Below are positions 1 to 12,500 of a DNA stretch of 64,000 bases, piece by piece; positions within the stretch are counted from its first letter, which is position 1, and every line of letters begins with the position of its first letter. The DNA is taken from positions 45,631,110 through 45,695,109 of the forward strand of contig CM077647.1 of NCBI GenBank assembly GCA_039707465.1, given 5' to 3'. Source of the DNA: Rhabdophis nuchalis (taxonomy: Eukaryota; Chordata; Lepidosauria; Squamata; Natricidae). Both the position numbers and the translations under genes were made by a program. The notes under the pieces are model-generated. The model worked only from the letters and a program-made list of their open reading frames with translations. It was not told where the DNA came from and made no database searches.

Positions 1-555
1 CGAGGGCTTGAGTGACCATGTGTAAGGCATCACGATCCAGAAAGGGGTGCAATTGGCATATCAGGCGAACCGGATAGAAAGCCCCCCTGGCCACGGCTGT
101 CATGTGATCTTCTAGAGACAGCCAAGAGTCCAGGAGGACGCCCAGGTTGTGAGCCCTCTCTGTGGGGGTCAATGACTCGCCCCCAATAGCCAGAGATGGC
201 ATCAGCTGGCTATACTGTGACACCGGAAGCCACAGCCACTCGGTCTTGGATGGGTTGAGTCGGAGCCTGTTCCTCCCCATCCAGACTCGCACGGCCTCCA
301 GACATCAGGACATCACTTCCACGGCATCGTTGGGGTGGTCCGGGGTAGAGATGTACAGCTGAGTATCATCAGCATACTGATGGAACTCTACCCCAAAACC
401 ACGGATGATCTCACCCAACAGCTTCACATAAATGTTGAACAGGAGGGGCGAGAGGACTGACCCCTGTGGGACCCCACAAGTGAGGCACCTTGACATCGAC
501 CTCTGTCCCCCTGCCAACACAAACTGCGACCGGTCAGAAAGATAGGAGGAGAACC
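1..555 (-). mobile_element. L2-clade LINE fragment (left half of a split copy)
   Basis: Antisense remnant of an L2-type LINE, cut by the window edge. On the minus strand it encodes the middle and C-terminal part of the reverse transcriptase, including the GVPQGSVLSPLLF segment and the YADDTQLY active-site box (frame 586-305). At about 551-555 the homology stops exactly where the sense L2 begins. The missing upstream part of the same copy resumes at 4,042, so this is the left half of one older insertion split by a younger one. The copy is 5'-truncated and its 3' end lies outside the window. Confidence 0.85.
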
Positions 556-623
556 CTCTCGCAGGCCTGGCCCTCCTGTCTAACACGGGCCCACCTCGAT
601 GACGGATTGATTATTCCTGAGAG

Positions 624-3600
624 GTGGGCGAAGCGCAGGTTGAGGGGGTTTTTAGGGAGGTTTTTAATTCGGATTGTAGGGGGTTCCAGGGAGGAGGGGA
701 AAATAGTCCAGGGAGGGGACAGCAATTGAGGCCAGCGGGCGGAAATAGGGAAACGGAGGAAGGGGATGGGGGGGTCATTTTCCCGGTGGCTTTTTCCATC
801 GATTCGGTCTTGGGGAGGGGCAGGGGCGGAGGGAGACGAAATGGTCATCATCGGTTGGAAGACCGTGGCCGCTGGATTCAGTCGGTCACGTGCTCCAACT
901 CTCCGCTCTCCCATCGCAGACTAGGTGGGCAGGAATCACAGACCCGGGACCCGAGGCTGATGTTATGCAACGCCAGGTCCGTGGTTCAAAAAACCCCCCT
1001 CATCCGTGACCTTGTGTCAGAGGGGGACCCGGACCTGGTGGGTATAACGGAAACCTGGTTGGGCCACGAAGGGGGTATGCCCCTCATGGACATGTGCCCA
1101 CCAGGTTACCGTGCCTTCCATCAGCCAAGGGCCCTAGGGAGGGGTGGGGGAGTGGCGATTATCGTAAAGGAAGGTCTTGAACCGAAGGAGACCACAGTCC
1201 CTCAGACAACCGGGTGTGAATCTCTCTGCGTGAGATGGGGCCTAGGGAGGCAGTTGGGCGTGTTAATTGTATACCTGGCTCCTCGCTATGCAACAACAGC
1301 CCTGCCCGAGCTCCTAGAGGTGATAGCCGAGGCGGCAGTTGAGACCCCCAGACTGGTAGTCATGGGGGACTTTAACTTGCCGTCGGCAGGCGAAGCCTCT
1401 GGAGCAGCTCGGGAGTTCATGGCCTCCATGACAGCCATGGACCTGACCCAGGTAGTTTTAGGCCCCACTCACGAGGGAGGAAACACACTGGATTTCATCT
1501 TTGTCTCGGGACAGTGGAGTTGTGATCTGGGAATAGGGGACCTAGCCATCGCTCCCTTGTCATGGACAGATCACGCTCTCCTTCGGCTGGACTTTCCAAT
1601 CGCTACACCTCACCGCGGGGAGGCGGAACCGGATATTCCTATATGGTTCCGCCCCAGGCTTCTAATGGACCCGGAAAGGTTCCAGAGGGAGCTTGGGCCA
1701 ATTCCTGTGACCCTGCCCCGCGACTCGACTGAGGACCTAGTGGCCGCATGGTTAAGTGCGGCCGCGGGGGCCTTGGACCAAGTCGCGCCCTTGGGGCCTC
1801 TCTTGCGGCGGCGAATCACCCAGGCTCCTTGGTTTACCGAGGAGCTTCGGGGGATGAAACGCCACAAGAGATGCCTAGAGAGCAGATGGAGATCCTCTCG
1901 CTCCGAAGCCGACCGAACACTAGTGAGAACCCATATTAGGGCTTACTTAGTGGCGATAAGGGTGGCCAAACGTGAGTATTGTGCCACCCTTATTGCATCC
2001 GCAGATAACCGCCCTGCCGCCCTGTTTGGGGTGACCCGCTCCCTCCTTCATCAGAGGCCGCGGGAAGCCCCTCTGCAAGGGCGAGCAGAGGAATTTGGGA
2101 TTTATCTGCAGGAGAAAATCACTCGGATTCGGAATGAGCTACCCTCCATCGACAGTGGTCCTGTGGGACTGTCCGAGACTAGTCTTGAGGTTCCTTCTTG
2201 GGAGGAGTTTGACTTTGTTACCACCGAGGATATGGACAGGTTGTCAAGGAAACTTAGGGCGACCACATGTTTATTGGACCCGTGTCCCTCCTGGCTTGTA
2301 CTGGCATCCTGGGAGACGACACGAGGCTGGCTCCAGGGCATTGTCAACGCATCTTTGAGTGAGGGGTCCTTGCCTGCTGTCTTGAAAGAGGCGGTAGTGA
2401 GGCCCCTCCTCAAGAAGCCGTCCCTGGACCCAGCTTTATTAGAGAACTATCGTCCGGTCTCCAACCTTCACTTTTTGGTGAAGGTTGTCGAGAGTGTGGT
2501 AGCCCAACAGTTTCCGCGACACCTGGAGGAAGTTGATTATCTAGACCCGCGCCAGTCCGGCTTCCGACCCGGTCACAGCACCGAGACGGCATTGGTCGCG
2601 TTGGTTGATGATCTCTGGAGGGCACGGGATAGAGGTTATTCCTCTATCCTAGTCCTATTAGACCTCTCGGCGGCTTTTGATACCATCGACCATGGTATCC
2701 TATTGCACCGACTGGGGGGGTTGGGGCTGGGAGGCACCGTTTTGCGGTGGTTCTCATCCTACCTCTCTGGTCGGTCGCAATATGTGTTGACGGGAGGGCA
2801 GAGGTCGACCTCGAGGCCTCTCTTATGTGGGGTTCCTCAGGGGTCGATCCTCTCGCCCCTCCTTTTCAACACATATATGAAGCCGCTGGGTGAGATCATC
2901 CGTGGTTTTGGGGTGGAGTACCACCTGTACGCTGATGACACCCAGCTGTACATATCCACCCCAAACCACCCCAACGATGCCGCCGAAGTGCTGTCCCGGT
3001 GTTTGGAGGCCGTACGGATCTGGATGGGTGGTAACAAACTCAAGCTCAACCCTGCCAAGACTGAGTGGCTGTGGTTTCCGGCACCCCGGTTCAGCCAGAT
3101 TACACCAACTCTGGCCATTGGGGGCGAAACACTGGCCCCCGTGGAGAGGGCACGCAATTTGGGTGTCCTCCTGGATTCCCGGCTGTCCATGGAGGACCAT
3201 GTGGCGGCCGTGGCCAGGGGGGCGTTTCATCAGGTACGCCTGATGCGCCAATTGCGCCCCTTACTGGACCGGGCTGCCCTTCGCACAGTCACTCAAGCTC
3301 TCGTGACGTCCCGACTCGACTACTGTAATGCTCTCTACATGGGGCTTCCCTTGAGGTGCACTCGAAAGCTACAGCTAGTCCAAAACGCAGCCGCGCGGGT
3401 GATTATGGGAGCCACTAGATGCTCCCACATAACACCGATCCTGCGCGAGCTGCATTGGCTTCCTGTGGTTTTTCGAGTGCGCTTCAAGGTTTTGACAACT
3501 ATCTTTAAAGCGCTCCATGGCTCGGGGCCTAGTTATATGCGAGACCGCCTCCTGCCCCATACATCCCTTAGACCGATACGCTCCCACAGAGAGGGCCTTC

Positions 3601-3776
3601 TCAGGGTGCCGTCGGCCGGACAATGCCGACTGGCGACACCCAGGGGAAGAGCCTTCTCTGTGGCGGGCCCAGCCCTTTGGAATGACCTACCCCCTGAATT
3701 ACGTACCATCACCGACCTCCGCCTCTTCCGCCAATGTCTTAAGACATATTTGTTCCAACAAGCCGGCCTAGCCTAA
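624..3776 (+). CDS. L2-type endonuclease-reverse transcriptase polyprotein
   Basis: Single 1,050-codon frame for target-primed retrotransposition. Numbering from 624: an arginine/glycine-rich N-terminus (1-110); an AP-endonuclease-like domain with N116, the ITETW box (E143), MGDFNLP (D249) and TDH (D316-H317); a reverse transcriptase with [12 protein letters not shown] (D680), CGVPQGS (735-741) and YADD (769-772); and the L2-type C-terminus with RLDYCNALYMGLP and HWLPV. No stop or frameshift is seen. The frame opens after a stop at 618-620, but the first in-frame ATG is at 960 (codon 113), at the edge of the endonuclease domain. The codon at 624 is GTG. The true start is therefore unclear: near-cognate initiation, or ATG 960 with a shorter protein. 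No ORF1 precedes it. The assignment to L2 rather than CR1 rests on the C-terminal motifs and the 3' end. Confidence 0.85.
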   Translation: MGEAQVEGVFREVFNSDCRGFQGGGENSPGRGQQLRPAGGNRETEEGDGGVIFPVAFSIDSVLGRGRGGGRRNGHHRLEDRGRWIQSVTCSNSPLSHRRLGGQESQTRDPRLMLCNARSVVQKTPLIRDLVSEGDPDLVGITETWLGHEGGMPLMDMCPPGYRAFHQPRALGRGGGVAIIVKEGLEPKETTVPQTTGCESLCVRWGLGRQLGVLIVYLAPRYATTALPELLEVIAEAAVETPRLVVMGDFNLPSAGEASGAAREFMASMTAMDLTQVVLGPTHEGGNTLDFIFVSGQWSCDLGIGDLAIAPLSWTDHALLRLDFPIATPHRGEAEPDIPIWFRPRLLMDPERFQRELGPIPVTLPRDSTEDLVAAWLSAAAGALDQVAPLGPLLRRRITQAPWFTEELRGMKRHKRCLESRWRSSRSEADRTLVRTHIRAYLVAIRVAKREYCATLIASADNRPAALFGVTRSLLHQRPREAPLQGRAEEFGIYLQEKITRIRNELPSIDSGPVGLSETSLEVPSWEEFDFVTTEDMDRLSRKLRATTCLLDPCPSWLVLASWETTRGWLQGIVNASLSEGSLPAVLKEAVVRPLLKKPSLDPALLENYRPVSNLHFLVKVVESVVAQQFPRHLEEVDYLDPRQSGFRPGHSTETALVALVDDLWRARDRGYSSILVLLDLSAAFDTIDHGILLHRLGGLGLGGTVLRWFSSYLSGRSQYVLTGGQRSTSRPLLCGVPQGSILSPLLFNTYMKPLGEIIRGFGVEYHLYADDTQLYISTPNHPNDAAEVLSRCLEAVRIWMGGNKLKLNPAKTEWLWFPAPRFSQITPTLAIGGETLAPVERARNLGVLLDSRLSMEDHVAAVARGAFHQVRLMRQLRPLLDRAALRTVTQALVTSRLDYCNALYMGLPLRCTRKLQLVQNAAARVIMGATRCSHITPILRELHWLPVVFRVRFKVLTTIFKALHGSGPSYMRDRLLPHTSLRPIRSHREGLLRVPSAGQCRLATPRGRAFSVAGPALWNDLPPELRTITDLRLFRQCLKTYLFQQAGLA

Positions 3777-3945
3777 CCTCCCATGGGGACTTTTAGGTAG
3801 TTTTAAATTGGGTTTTTAAATTTTGGTTTTAGCGCAGGATAGGTTTATTTAATAGTTTTTTAAATTATATTTATTGTATTTTGTATGTTTTTAAATTTTC
3901 CTGTGCGCCGCCCTGGGTCCTTTGTGGAGAAGGGCGGGATATAAA

Positions 3946-3947
3946 TA

Positions 3948-4041
<94 letters not shown>
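3946..4041 (+). repeat. (AAAT)n microsatellite at L2 3' end
   Basis: About 23 perfect AAAT units directly follow the GGGCGGGATATAAAT end of the L2. In this clade the 3' terminus commonly consists of short tandem repeats, so this is part of the insertion rather than independent DNA. Confidence 0.95.
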
Positions 4042-4042
<1 letters not shown>

Positions 4043-4346
4043 ACCACTGTAAAACGGTGCCCCCAACCCCCAACTCCTCCAATTGGTGCAGCATGATACC
4101 ATGGTCGATGGTATCAAAAGCCGCTGAGAGAACTAACAGGACCAGGATAGATGAACAGCCCCTATCCCGAGCCCTCCAGAGATCATCGACCAATGTGACC
4201 AATGCCGTCTCCGTGCTGTGCCCAGGCCGAAAGCCGGACTGGCGCGAGTCCAGATAGACAGCTTCATCCAGGTGCTGAGGAAGCTGTCGCGCCATCACAC
4301 TCTCAACAACCTTTGCAATGAATCGAAGGTTAGAGACAGGACGATT
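4042..4346 (-). mobile_element. L2-clade LINE fragment (right half of the split copy)
   Basis: The minus strand encodes the upstream half of the reverse transcriptase finger/palm region: [14 protein letters not shown], then [10 protein letters not shown], up to GGTVLQWF, where the sense L2 interrupts. The frame continues in the antisense segment at 1-555 (FSSYLS), so the two are one copy. It ends near 4,346, inside the RT domain, consistent with 5' truncation. Confidence 0.85.
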
Positions 4347-5564
4347 ATATTATTTGAAGTTGGAACAGTTTAACCTTGGCTTCTTTTTAAAACATCTGTT
4401 GTGCTGTAATTAATAATGGTGGTGAAAAAAGGGTACAGAAGAACAGTGCTAATTAGTTTACATATGATGTATTCAGAGTTTTAAAAAGCAATTATACATG
4501 TAAGGGCAACCTTGTTTAGTTCTCAAAATGTGAAGTGATTTAAAAAGCAATTTAAAAAGTTTAAAAAGCAATTATACACGTAAGGACAACTTTGTTTAGT
4601 TCTCCAAATGTGAAGTGATAGCATCTTGTCCTAGATGACTTTACAGAGGGTTCCCCACCCCCCATAAACCAATTTAATCAAACATCATCCAAATTGCCCT
4701 TTACTGCATTTGTGTGCTCAGTATCTTCCAAAACTAAAGACAGTTGTCAGGCAGGCAGTTTTTATATTAATGGTCTGCTTCAGAACCTTAAAGAGTTTTT
4801 CTGCGCTGCAACCTTAACCTATTTGACACCTGTGTGTAAACTATCTGGAAAACTAGCTAACTTAAATTAATTTTATGGCTTATAGTTCCTTCTTGTTCTT
4901 TGATGATAGTAATGCTCTGATTCTTTGCCAAGACCACATTTATCAAGGTCTTGGATAAGCAGATTCCCTTGCTTCTTTATACTTCCATTTGTGGTGGAAA
5001 ATGGAACCCTTTCTTTTCCAAAATAGTATTTTATTTGACATTCCTTCTTTATTTCTTTTCATCTGGTATGTTCCCTGTGAACTAATACATAAACACCTTT
5101 CCCCCCCAAAATATATTTTTTATTATTCTTCCTGGTATTTGGCCTAGAAAGGGAAACAGGCAAAAATTTCCTTTGGTTAAAATAAAAATTAAAAAAGAAA
5201 TAAAGATCCATTTAGCCATTCCATCAGTAAATATGTTAAAGTAGTTTTAGCATTTTTCCTGTATCTTTGGCTTGAAGGGGAACTGGTGGAACACTTGCCA
5301 ATTTCACTTACTTTAAACAATAGTACCTTCAAGTGAACTTATAAAACAAAAACTTGCCCTTTAATCTTTCCACAAATGAGCACATCTTTTTTATAAAAAC
5401 AGTCCACCACTGCCCTGTTTTGGAAATTAAGAAACAAAGCCCAGGGTTCATCAACATCCATTCAGAAGGAGACAGGCATTTCAATGGTTTAGAAAACAAT
5501 GGCAATGACCAAGTGACAAAAAAGGAGATGGTGCTGCTACATCAAACAATAGCTGTCAACTCAG
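4347..5564. other. AT-rich non-coding stretch with an 80-bp tandem duplication
   Basis: No convincing gene or element. The segment starting TTAAAAAGCAATTATAC at 4,481 is repeated from 4,561 with a few changes, each copy about 60 bp and offset by 80 bp. The rest looks like unique intergenic or intronic DNA. Confidence 0.5.
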
Positions 5565-5868
5565 AAAATTCAATTCAAATTTCAAATTTAATTTGTCCCA
5601 CAGGGACTCGGGGCGGTGCACAGGGAAAGTAAAAACAATAAATATACAAATATAAATATATAATATAAAAACAGATTAAATCTATTCCTGTGCTAAAACC
5701 CGTTAAACTAAAATACCCAGCGGCTATAAATAAGTTTAAAACCCCATAGAAAGAGAGACTAGCCTAGGCCGGCCACGCGGAAAAAGTGTGTTTTTAATTT
5801 CAGACGGAAGGAGCGGAGGTCCGTAGTCGTTCTAATATCAGGGGGAAGGTCGTTCCAGAGGGCCGGGA
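5565..5868 (-). mobile_element. L2-clade LINE 3' end (antisense)
   Basis: Antisense 3' terminus of an L2: the GGGACTCGGGGCGG hairpin segment near 5,603, the 3' UTR, and the end of the ORF (the WNDLPP region near 5,850). It is preceded on the left by an AATTTGA-like tail. Severely 5'-truncated. Confidence 0.8.
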
Positions 5869-6371
5869 AAAGAAAGTGATGTTTTAATTATAATGTAGGA
5901 AGGGAATTGAAAGGCACTGTTTCTGTCAGAACAAATCTACTTCAATATATAGAAGGAAAAAGCATGTAGAAGTTGCCTGTCTAGGGGCTTGGGATAGGTG
6001 ATAATTGTTAGGTTCCTGTTCCTGAGAAAAATGTTAGAGGCCTGTACTCATACTGGAACAATCTGATTGTCCAGAATAGGAATCAAAACAAATATATTCC
6101 AGAAGCTATCTTTTAATGTTGCACTATGTGTTTTTTGCTTCCAACACCTAATAAGGTTCAACTGATTCCTGAACTAACAAGCTTTGGAAATCTGCTAGAT
6201 TCAAACATTAGCTAAGCCATAAGCCATGGTTTATAAACTATAATGATTTTTGCATAATTAACATTTAATATTAAACTAAATCAAACACTAACATTCAGGA
6301 GTAATGTAATATATAAACCCAACAACATATAGTTATAAAAAAGGTCAAATGTTATCTCCTTTGAAAAATGG
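5869..6371. other. AT-rich non-coding stretch
   Basis: No gene, RNA or recognisable element was seen here on either strand. Confidence 0.4.
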
Positions 6372-6462
6372 AATGAAACGGTATAAGGTTCCTATCTAGG
6401 CAGGGGGTTGGACTAGAAGACCTCCAAGGTCCCTTCCAACCCTGCTATTGTATATTTTGTAT
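6372..6462 (+). mobile_element. CR1 LINE 3' UTR fragment
   Basis: Contains the diagnostic CR1 3' UTR core GGGGGTTGGACTAGAAGACC followed by CTCCAAGGTCCCTTCCAACC, ending in a TATTGTAT-like terminus. A second short echo, AAGGTCCCTTCCAACCCTTC, lies at about 6,508-6,530. Only the extreme 3' end remains. Confidence 0.85.
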
Positions 6463-6539
6463 ATAAAGTAGTATTTGCACCCTTGTTCTCGTTAAAAGAA
6501 TTGAAGCCAGCAAGGTCCCTTCCAACCCTTCAAAAAGGT

Positions 6540-9500
6540 CCTTTTTGAAAAGGCAACTGTTCTTTCTTTGTTTTTCCATGAAGATGTTTTGCTTCTTCAC
6601 TTCAACCAGGACTACTATTGTATAACCTGTATAACTGAGAATCTCGATAGAAGGAAAACAGGACATGAGAATGTGCGCATTCATATATTGTAGTAAATCA
6701 TCATATGTTTCATTATGCTTCATAATCAATCTAAATTTGATATATAAATATAAATAAATAAATATGAAGCATTGACTAAAAATCTTGAACCCAGCTATCT
6801 TCTGGTAAGCTTCATGGCACTGTGATGATTTAAACTTATGTCTCACTTTTCTATTATCCTGTCTCTTCTGTATTAAAGAATCAATAATAACTCAGAAGTT
6901 GGTGAAGAAAAAATAATGTTTTTTTCTTCCAAACAAAAAATGAAGATGGACTTATTTGTAGATAACACATTTTTTTTATGGGCCTGTCTTATGTTTAGGG
7001 GTTCCTGAAAGCACCTCTGGTCTCAACTGATCTGTTTTGTTGATTCTGTGCAACTTCTCCTTATAACATTGTATAATGCTTGTATACTAACACTGATAGA
7101 TGAATGTACTATAATTAGAATTACTGAATGAAGGTTTTTTTGTTCCTGGCGCAATGTCCTAGAGAGGAAATTCCCACCCCATTAAAACAAAATGTATGAC
7201 TGCAAAGATTCAGTTTCCTATATTTAGATCAATGAGATGTAATTAAGGATGTATTATTAAATTTAGACATTTCAGCATTCACCAGGAAGATTTGATATTA
7301 GTTTTACGTTAGCAACAAATAGCAATTTTAGAACTATATAATCAGGAGAGAAAAAATAGCTTTTCAGTAGCAAAAAAAAAACCCGGCTTCAACGGAAAGA
7401 GACATTATCCCTGCGCATTATTCATGTTGCAGGTTTTGAGCCTGGAGCATTTTTTGGGAGAATGGTGTGTGTGTGTAAAGAAAAACTTTAAATATCAGTG
7501 TGTACATAAACAAATGTATTATCTTAGAATCTTGTGTGTGAGCATAGTGAAGAAATATAAACCAATAGAATCCACCTGCATCAAAAGGTTATTTCTTCAG
7601 TCTTGGTAAAGAGGACTCTGTGTGTAATAATCAATATAAACACATGGGTGTTAGTGCCAACTCAGTTAGTAATGGTTATCATTGGGCATTCCTACCTTCC
7701 TTTAAAGCTTGTGTGGTCCCTTGTTATTGTTAAAATATTCCTAATGGAAGAAGCATTAAGGATCAAGGAAAAATTCAGTCAATTCTTTCAGAAAGGAAAA
7801 ATGCTTTTCTTAAATACAGTTGCAATTGACAAAATGCTGGCTGTTTAGTGACAATTATAGCTCTTTCATAAACTGTCAAATCTTGTCATAACACACACTG
7901 TAAACAAGGACAGATTTAGAGGTGCTTTATGATAGTTATGTATAGGATGTAGACTGTTGGCTGTTAAATTTCAAGTGCAAGAGAAAAAACTTTTAATAGA
8001 TCTTTACTTGTTTATTACAAGAGTGTTCTCTTTTTGTGAGTTGAATCATACATTTACTGTCATTAATTTCAGCATTTGACATTTCCAGTCAACTTTATTT
8101 GTGACAGTTGCTGATATGTAAACAGAATTATAAACAACCTTCAGCAACTCAGGATAGGTAGAAGAGTTTTGAAACTTTCTAGGTATTTCTTACTTTTTCT
8201 TTTCTTTTCTGAAAACAGATTATTTTTCAAGGTTTTATATCAGAATAAAGCAAATCTATTTGACATGACAGCAAAAGGAGAATGCTTTGTTATGAAAAGC
8301 TGGGATGAGATTAGATTCTGTAGGTGACTGAAGTCCTAGTATTGTACTTAATAATAATTAAAATTCTAATCACTTATAAGTCATATATAAGTACATTTCA
8401 GGAGATAATACTTCTTATGTTTGGATAAAATGAACAATGTTAGAAATTATGAATACACCCTCAGCATGAACCCTTCACAGTGAGTTAGCTGAAGAATTTA
8501 ATATGGAAGCATGAGGATCACTGAAGTTCAGTTGCCTAAGTATGAAAGAAGGGATGCAGCTAATTTATCTACCCCCTAGAAACCTACTTATCTTGTTCAG
8601 GCAATGGAGGAGTGTGCTATTTTTTTTTCATTCCTAAGATCTATATGTACCCTGTGAATTGCTGCATTTCAAAAATTAGATATTGATATGGATAGCACCA
8701 AGAATTTTTTTAAACATAATTTATATCTGTCTTGCATTTACCATATATTTGATAAATTCTTGTTTTTGTTATGATAAATATTATAATTTAGTAAGAAGTT
8801 TTAGACAGACTCTCGATATCAAGATTTTTGTAGGTCACATAGGTAACTGAACGGCATATTTTTATTGCAGGATTCCATTTGTCAATGTAATAGACTGCTT
8901 ATGGCAATTTCCGTTGTTGCATTATTGACTGCCCCTGCAATATCTTGACATAATGGCTTTATTTATTTGTTCAATTTCTATGGACGTTATTAGGTAAACC
9001 AGAGAGGACACCCACTTAGATGAGTTAATTTTACTTTATAGTAAGGCTACATTAGCAGAATCTTGCAAGTGTAAAAGAAAAATTCTTTGTCTGTCACTTG
9101 TAATACCTTGATCAATTAGGCTTTTCTTAAGTTTCCATGTCTGATTGGACTACCTCTGATAATCGAACCATTTCTCAGACAGTTGAAACACTTTTGCAAG
9201 GAATAAAATGGGCCAATTTATGTAAATAAATCAGCTAATCAAGTGCAGCGTTACCCACACTTGAGGAAGATCAGTAATGAAATATAGAGAAAAAAATGTC
9301 TCAAGATTGGAGTAGAGATGTTTAGTGGTTGCAGTAGTTCAATAGGTTTATAAGAGATTGGGTATTGGAAACCTAATCCTTAATATCAGCATGGACTTTC
9401 AGATACAAACATTCTCTTTAAAGTCTTTATTGGGTTTTAAATATCATTTTAAATTATGCTATGTTGTTTTGTTTTCATCACACAACTGTAGTTTTTTTCT

Positions 9501-12500
9501 GTTGTGGGAAGAGTGACATTTAAATGCCCATTGTGGATAGCTCCCCTCCTACATTTCTTGTGAAAGGTGAAACAGTAACTTGTTGGACTCTCTCAAGCTC
9601 ATCCACCCAGGCAGTGAGATATGCATCTTGTTGATGATAAAGAGATCTACAGTCTATCTTCCTGCTCACAGCCTTTCATATTTCTATAGTTTATGGTATG
9701 GCACAAAGTTTTATGGTTGCAGTATTGCGGTTGGTGGGTGGATGTGACTGGGAACCCTTCACTGTGAAGGGTTCATTTGGAAGCATGTTCTGGAAGCTGG
9801 GACATATGAAAAATAAAACTAAAGCAGAAGAAAAACTTTGTCCACTACCGTGGATGTGGGATTTTGTGTTTTGCAGCATGTCTAAATTTTTATGGTACGA
9901 CGGACTTGCATAAAGAGGGCTGCTCCTTCCAGCAGGTCTCTCCATGGTTGAAAGATATTTTTACACCATCAATGCTACGTAATTATAACAAGTACAAAAT
10001 CTGTAAGAAGATTTCATAAACATATGAGCCAAGAATACATTTCTTAAAATGTTAGGTGAGATAAGAATATAGTTACATAGATAATATTGATAATGTTAGT
10101 GATCTGTATAAGTATAAATCTTTATTATTATTGTACTTAAATACAACAAAATTGGTTATAAGGATTTTGAAATTGGAAAAATAATGCAATGTGGATGAAT
10201 GTTTAATAATGTTAAAAATAATTTAGAGACTGAACGCGAAAATGTAGGAGGAGGGATTAAATAGGAAGATTTAAATATTTTTTAATAATCATCCAGATTG
10301 AAATCACAAGGTTTAACTATTCACCTTATTCTTTAACAAAATAAAAACTTATTGGGCTTGTATAACTTATACTAAGGAAAGATTTGGTTAATAGATATAA
10401 TCGTAGGAAAATATTGTTTTAGCCACCTCACAAGTCAAGCATGTTTTTATATCAAGATTTATGATTATGAAGTAACAGAAGAGAGCAACTTATTTAAGTT
10501 CGTTATTTCAGAATGAGCCACAGGTTGATTTAAAATGAGAACAGTAACAGGGAAAATAGGTTACTCACCACTAGTTTTACTTTTTCATATATCTTTATTG
10601 TAGAAAATAGAATGGAAAGAGCTTAAAAATCTGATGGATTTATAAGATTTAATAACCACCAAACTGTTTTCCTTCTTCTAATATAATTCATGCTCTCTAT
10701 TCTTTGAGGTCTGGTAACTGGTGAAGTTTCATTACAATCAAGTTATACAATATGCAGTTATATAAAATAGCACCATTATTTTCTTAACCTTCAAAGTGCA
10801 GTATAATATTCGCACCATATCCAACACAAGTAACAGGAGAATTTAACTGCCTACAAAATAAACAGTGATGTTTTGATCCACTTCAGCATAGCATACTGTA
10901 CATTTTATCTGAAGCAGAAAAAGAAGTGCAAGAATATCTAGCCAAAACTGAAATCATGCAATCCAGTGACTTTAAAGAAGAATTGTGCAAAAGTTTTCCA
11001 AAGATGTTTTGAGACAAGTAGAATAGGAAACAAAGCACCTCTATTTGTCATTAAAGCTGTCACAGAGCAATATAATTTCTTTGTTCTGGAAATGAATGGA
11101 CAGTTCCAATACATCATAGAACAAGATCAGATAGCTTTCTTTCTTCATCTTTTAACTTTCTCTTCTTTGTTAAAAGCATCAAGAGGTCCTTGTTTTCACA
11201 TGTTTACTAGTACATGTGTCCAGCTTTCAGTATTTGGTAGCCTAATTCTCTTTTTCTTGCAATAAATCTAACAGAGATTTTGTGTGTTAGAGGATTGACA
11301 CACATCGTTCACAAGCTATTTCCAACATCAAAGCAATACTATCAGTTTTGTAACAGATGTTACAAAATTCTAAGAGGTGCTTTGTTATGTTCCCTTGAGT
11401 TGTGATGCACTGCTTTCAAATGCTTTCCACAGCCGTACTATATGAAACATCTTAAGTAAAATAAATTAAAAATATGCTACATATTCATAAAATGAGAACA
11501 GAGTGCTGACCTAGAACATTCTGTTCTCAAAATAACAATCTCAAAGGGAAGATATAATTAATTCTGGATTTAAAAGTTTTAAATAACTACTCATCTAGAA
11601 TGGTTGACTGCGTTATGGCAATTTATACTTCCTATCTTGCTATTGATCAAGATAATTGCCCAGATCAATCAATGCTGGAATGGAGATTGTGGGAGGTATC
11701 TTTGCGATGGATATGGATATCCTAGACTAGCATATTCTTTAAATCCATGAATTTTTGATGGCATAATATGTCACATTAATCCAGAAATTTTATTTATCAA
11801 GTAATCTATGTTGAAATCAACAATAGTAGGTTGTACTAATGTAGCCAGTAAAACAGATTCTAAGCATGGCAAGAACAACAAAATGCCAGCAATTACCTAT
11901 TGCAAGTAACTTATTTCCTCCACCTTACAAAGTTCTACATCTTGGGTCCCTCTACACAGGATGCCAGATATCATCCATTTCTCTTTTTCTTTTAAAGAAA
12001 AAATAGAAAGCAACTGTTCTTATACATTCTTACTGAAAATAAATAGTCTAGGTAGGATATAGTATGAAACCCTAACATACCAGCTCATCCTATATTGAAT
12101 AACTCATCCAGTCTGTGTCTTTCTATAATTTTCTTCTGCACCTGGGACAGGTTTTCTTTTTGGTGATGAAGGAAAGCTCTTGCAGAAACAAATTACAAGA
12201 AGCCCGAGGCAGCAATGAGAAAAAGGAATATATGCTGTAAGAATTGGGGGAATCTCAATTTAGATCCATGGGTCAACGAGGTAGCTTAACATGTCTATTT
12301 CAAACCATGAGGCAGAGATTCCTTACCTCAAACATTATTTTGCAACGATATTTGCTTTCGTCCTTTTACTATTGGCAGTTAGACTATAAAAAACACCAGC
12401 AGAAAACAATTTTCCTATATATATATTTTTGTCTTTGCTAAGAATCAACACTAACTTGATGACCACATAATTAATCAGGCTTTAAAAACTTTATGGTGGG

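Larger units (their letters stand above)
556..4041 (+). mobile_element. L2-clade LINE with uninterrupted ORF, inserted in another L2
   Basis: Near-complete non-LTR retrotransposon of the CR1/L2 superfamily. It has a short leader (556-620), one long frame (624-3,776), a 3' UTR of about 170 bp with a terminal hairpin (CCGCCCT near 3,908 paired with AGGGCGG near 3,932), and an (AAAT)n tail. The host L2 continues on both sides. AACC is present at 552-555 and again at 4,042-4,045, a probable 4-bp target duplication. The copy is either full length or 5'-truncated in its leader; another copy at 43,602 begins to resemble it at the same point but has 1.3 kb of further sequence upstream. Confidence 0.9.

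Noticed and set aside
10966..11265. 99-codon plus-strand frame
   Set aside because: No motif or splice context; AT-rich surroundings make a chance frame likely.
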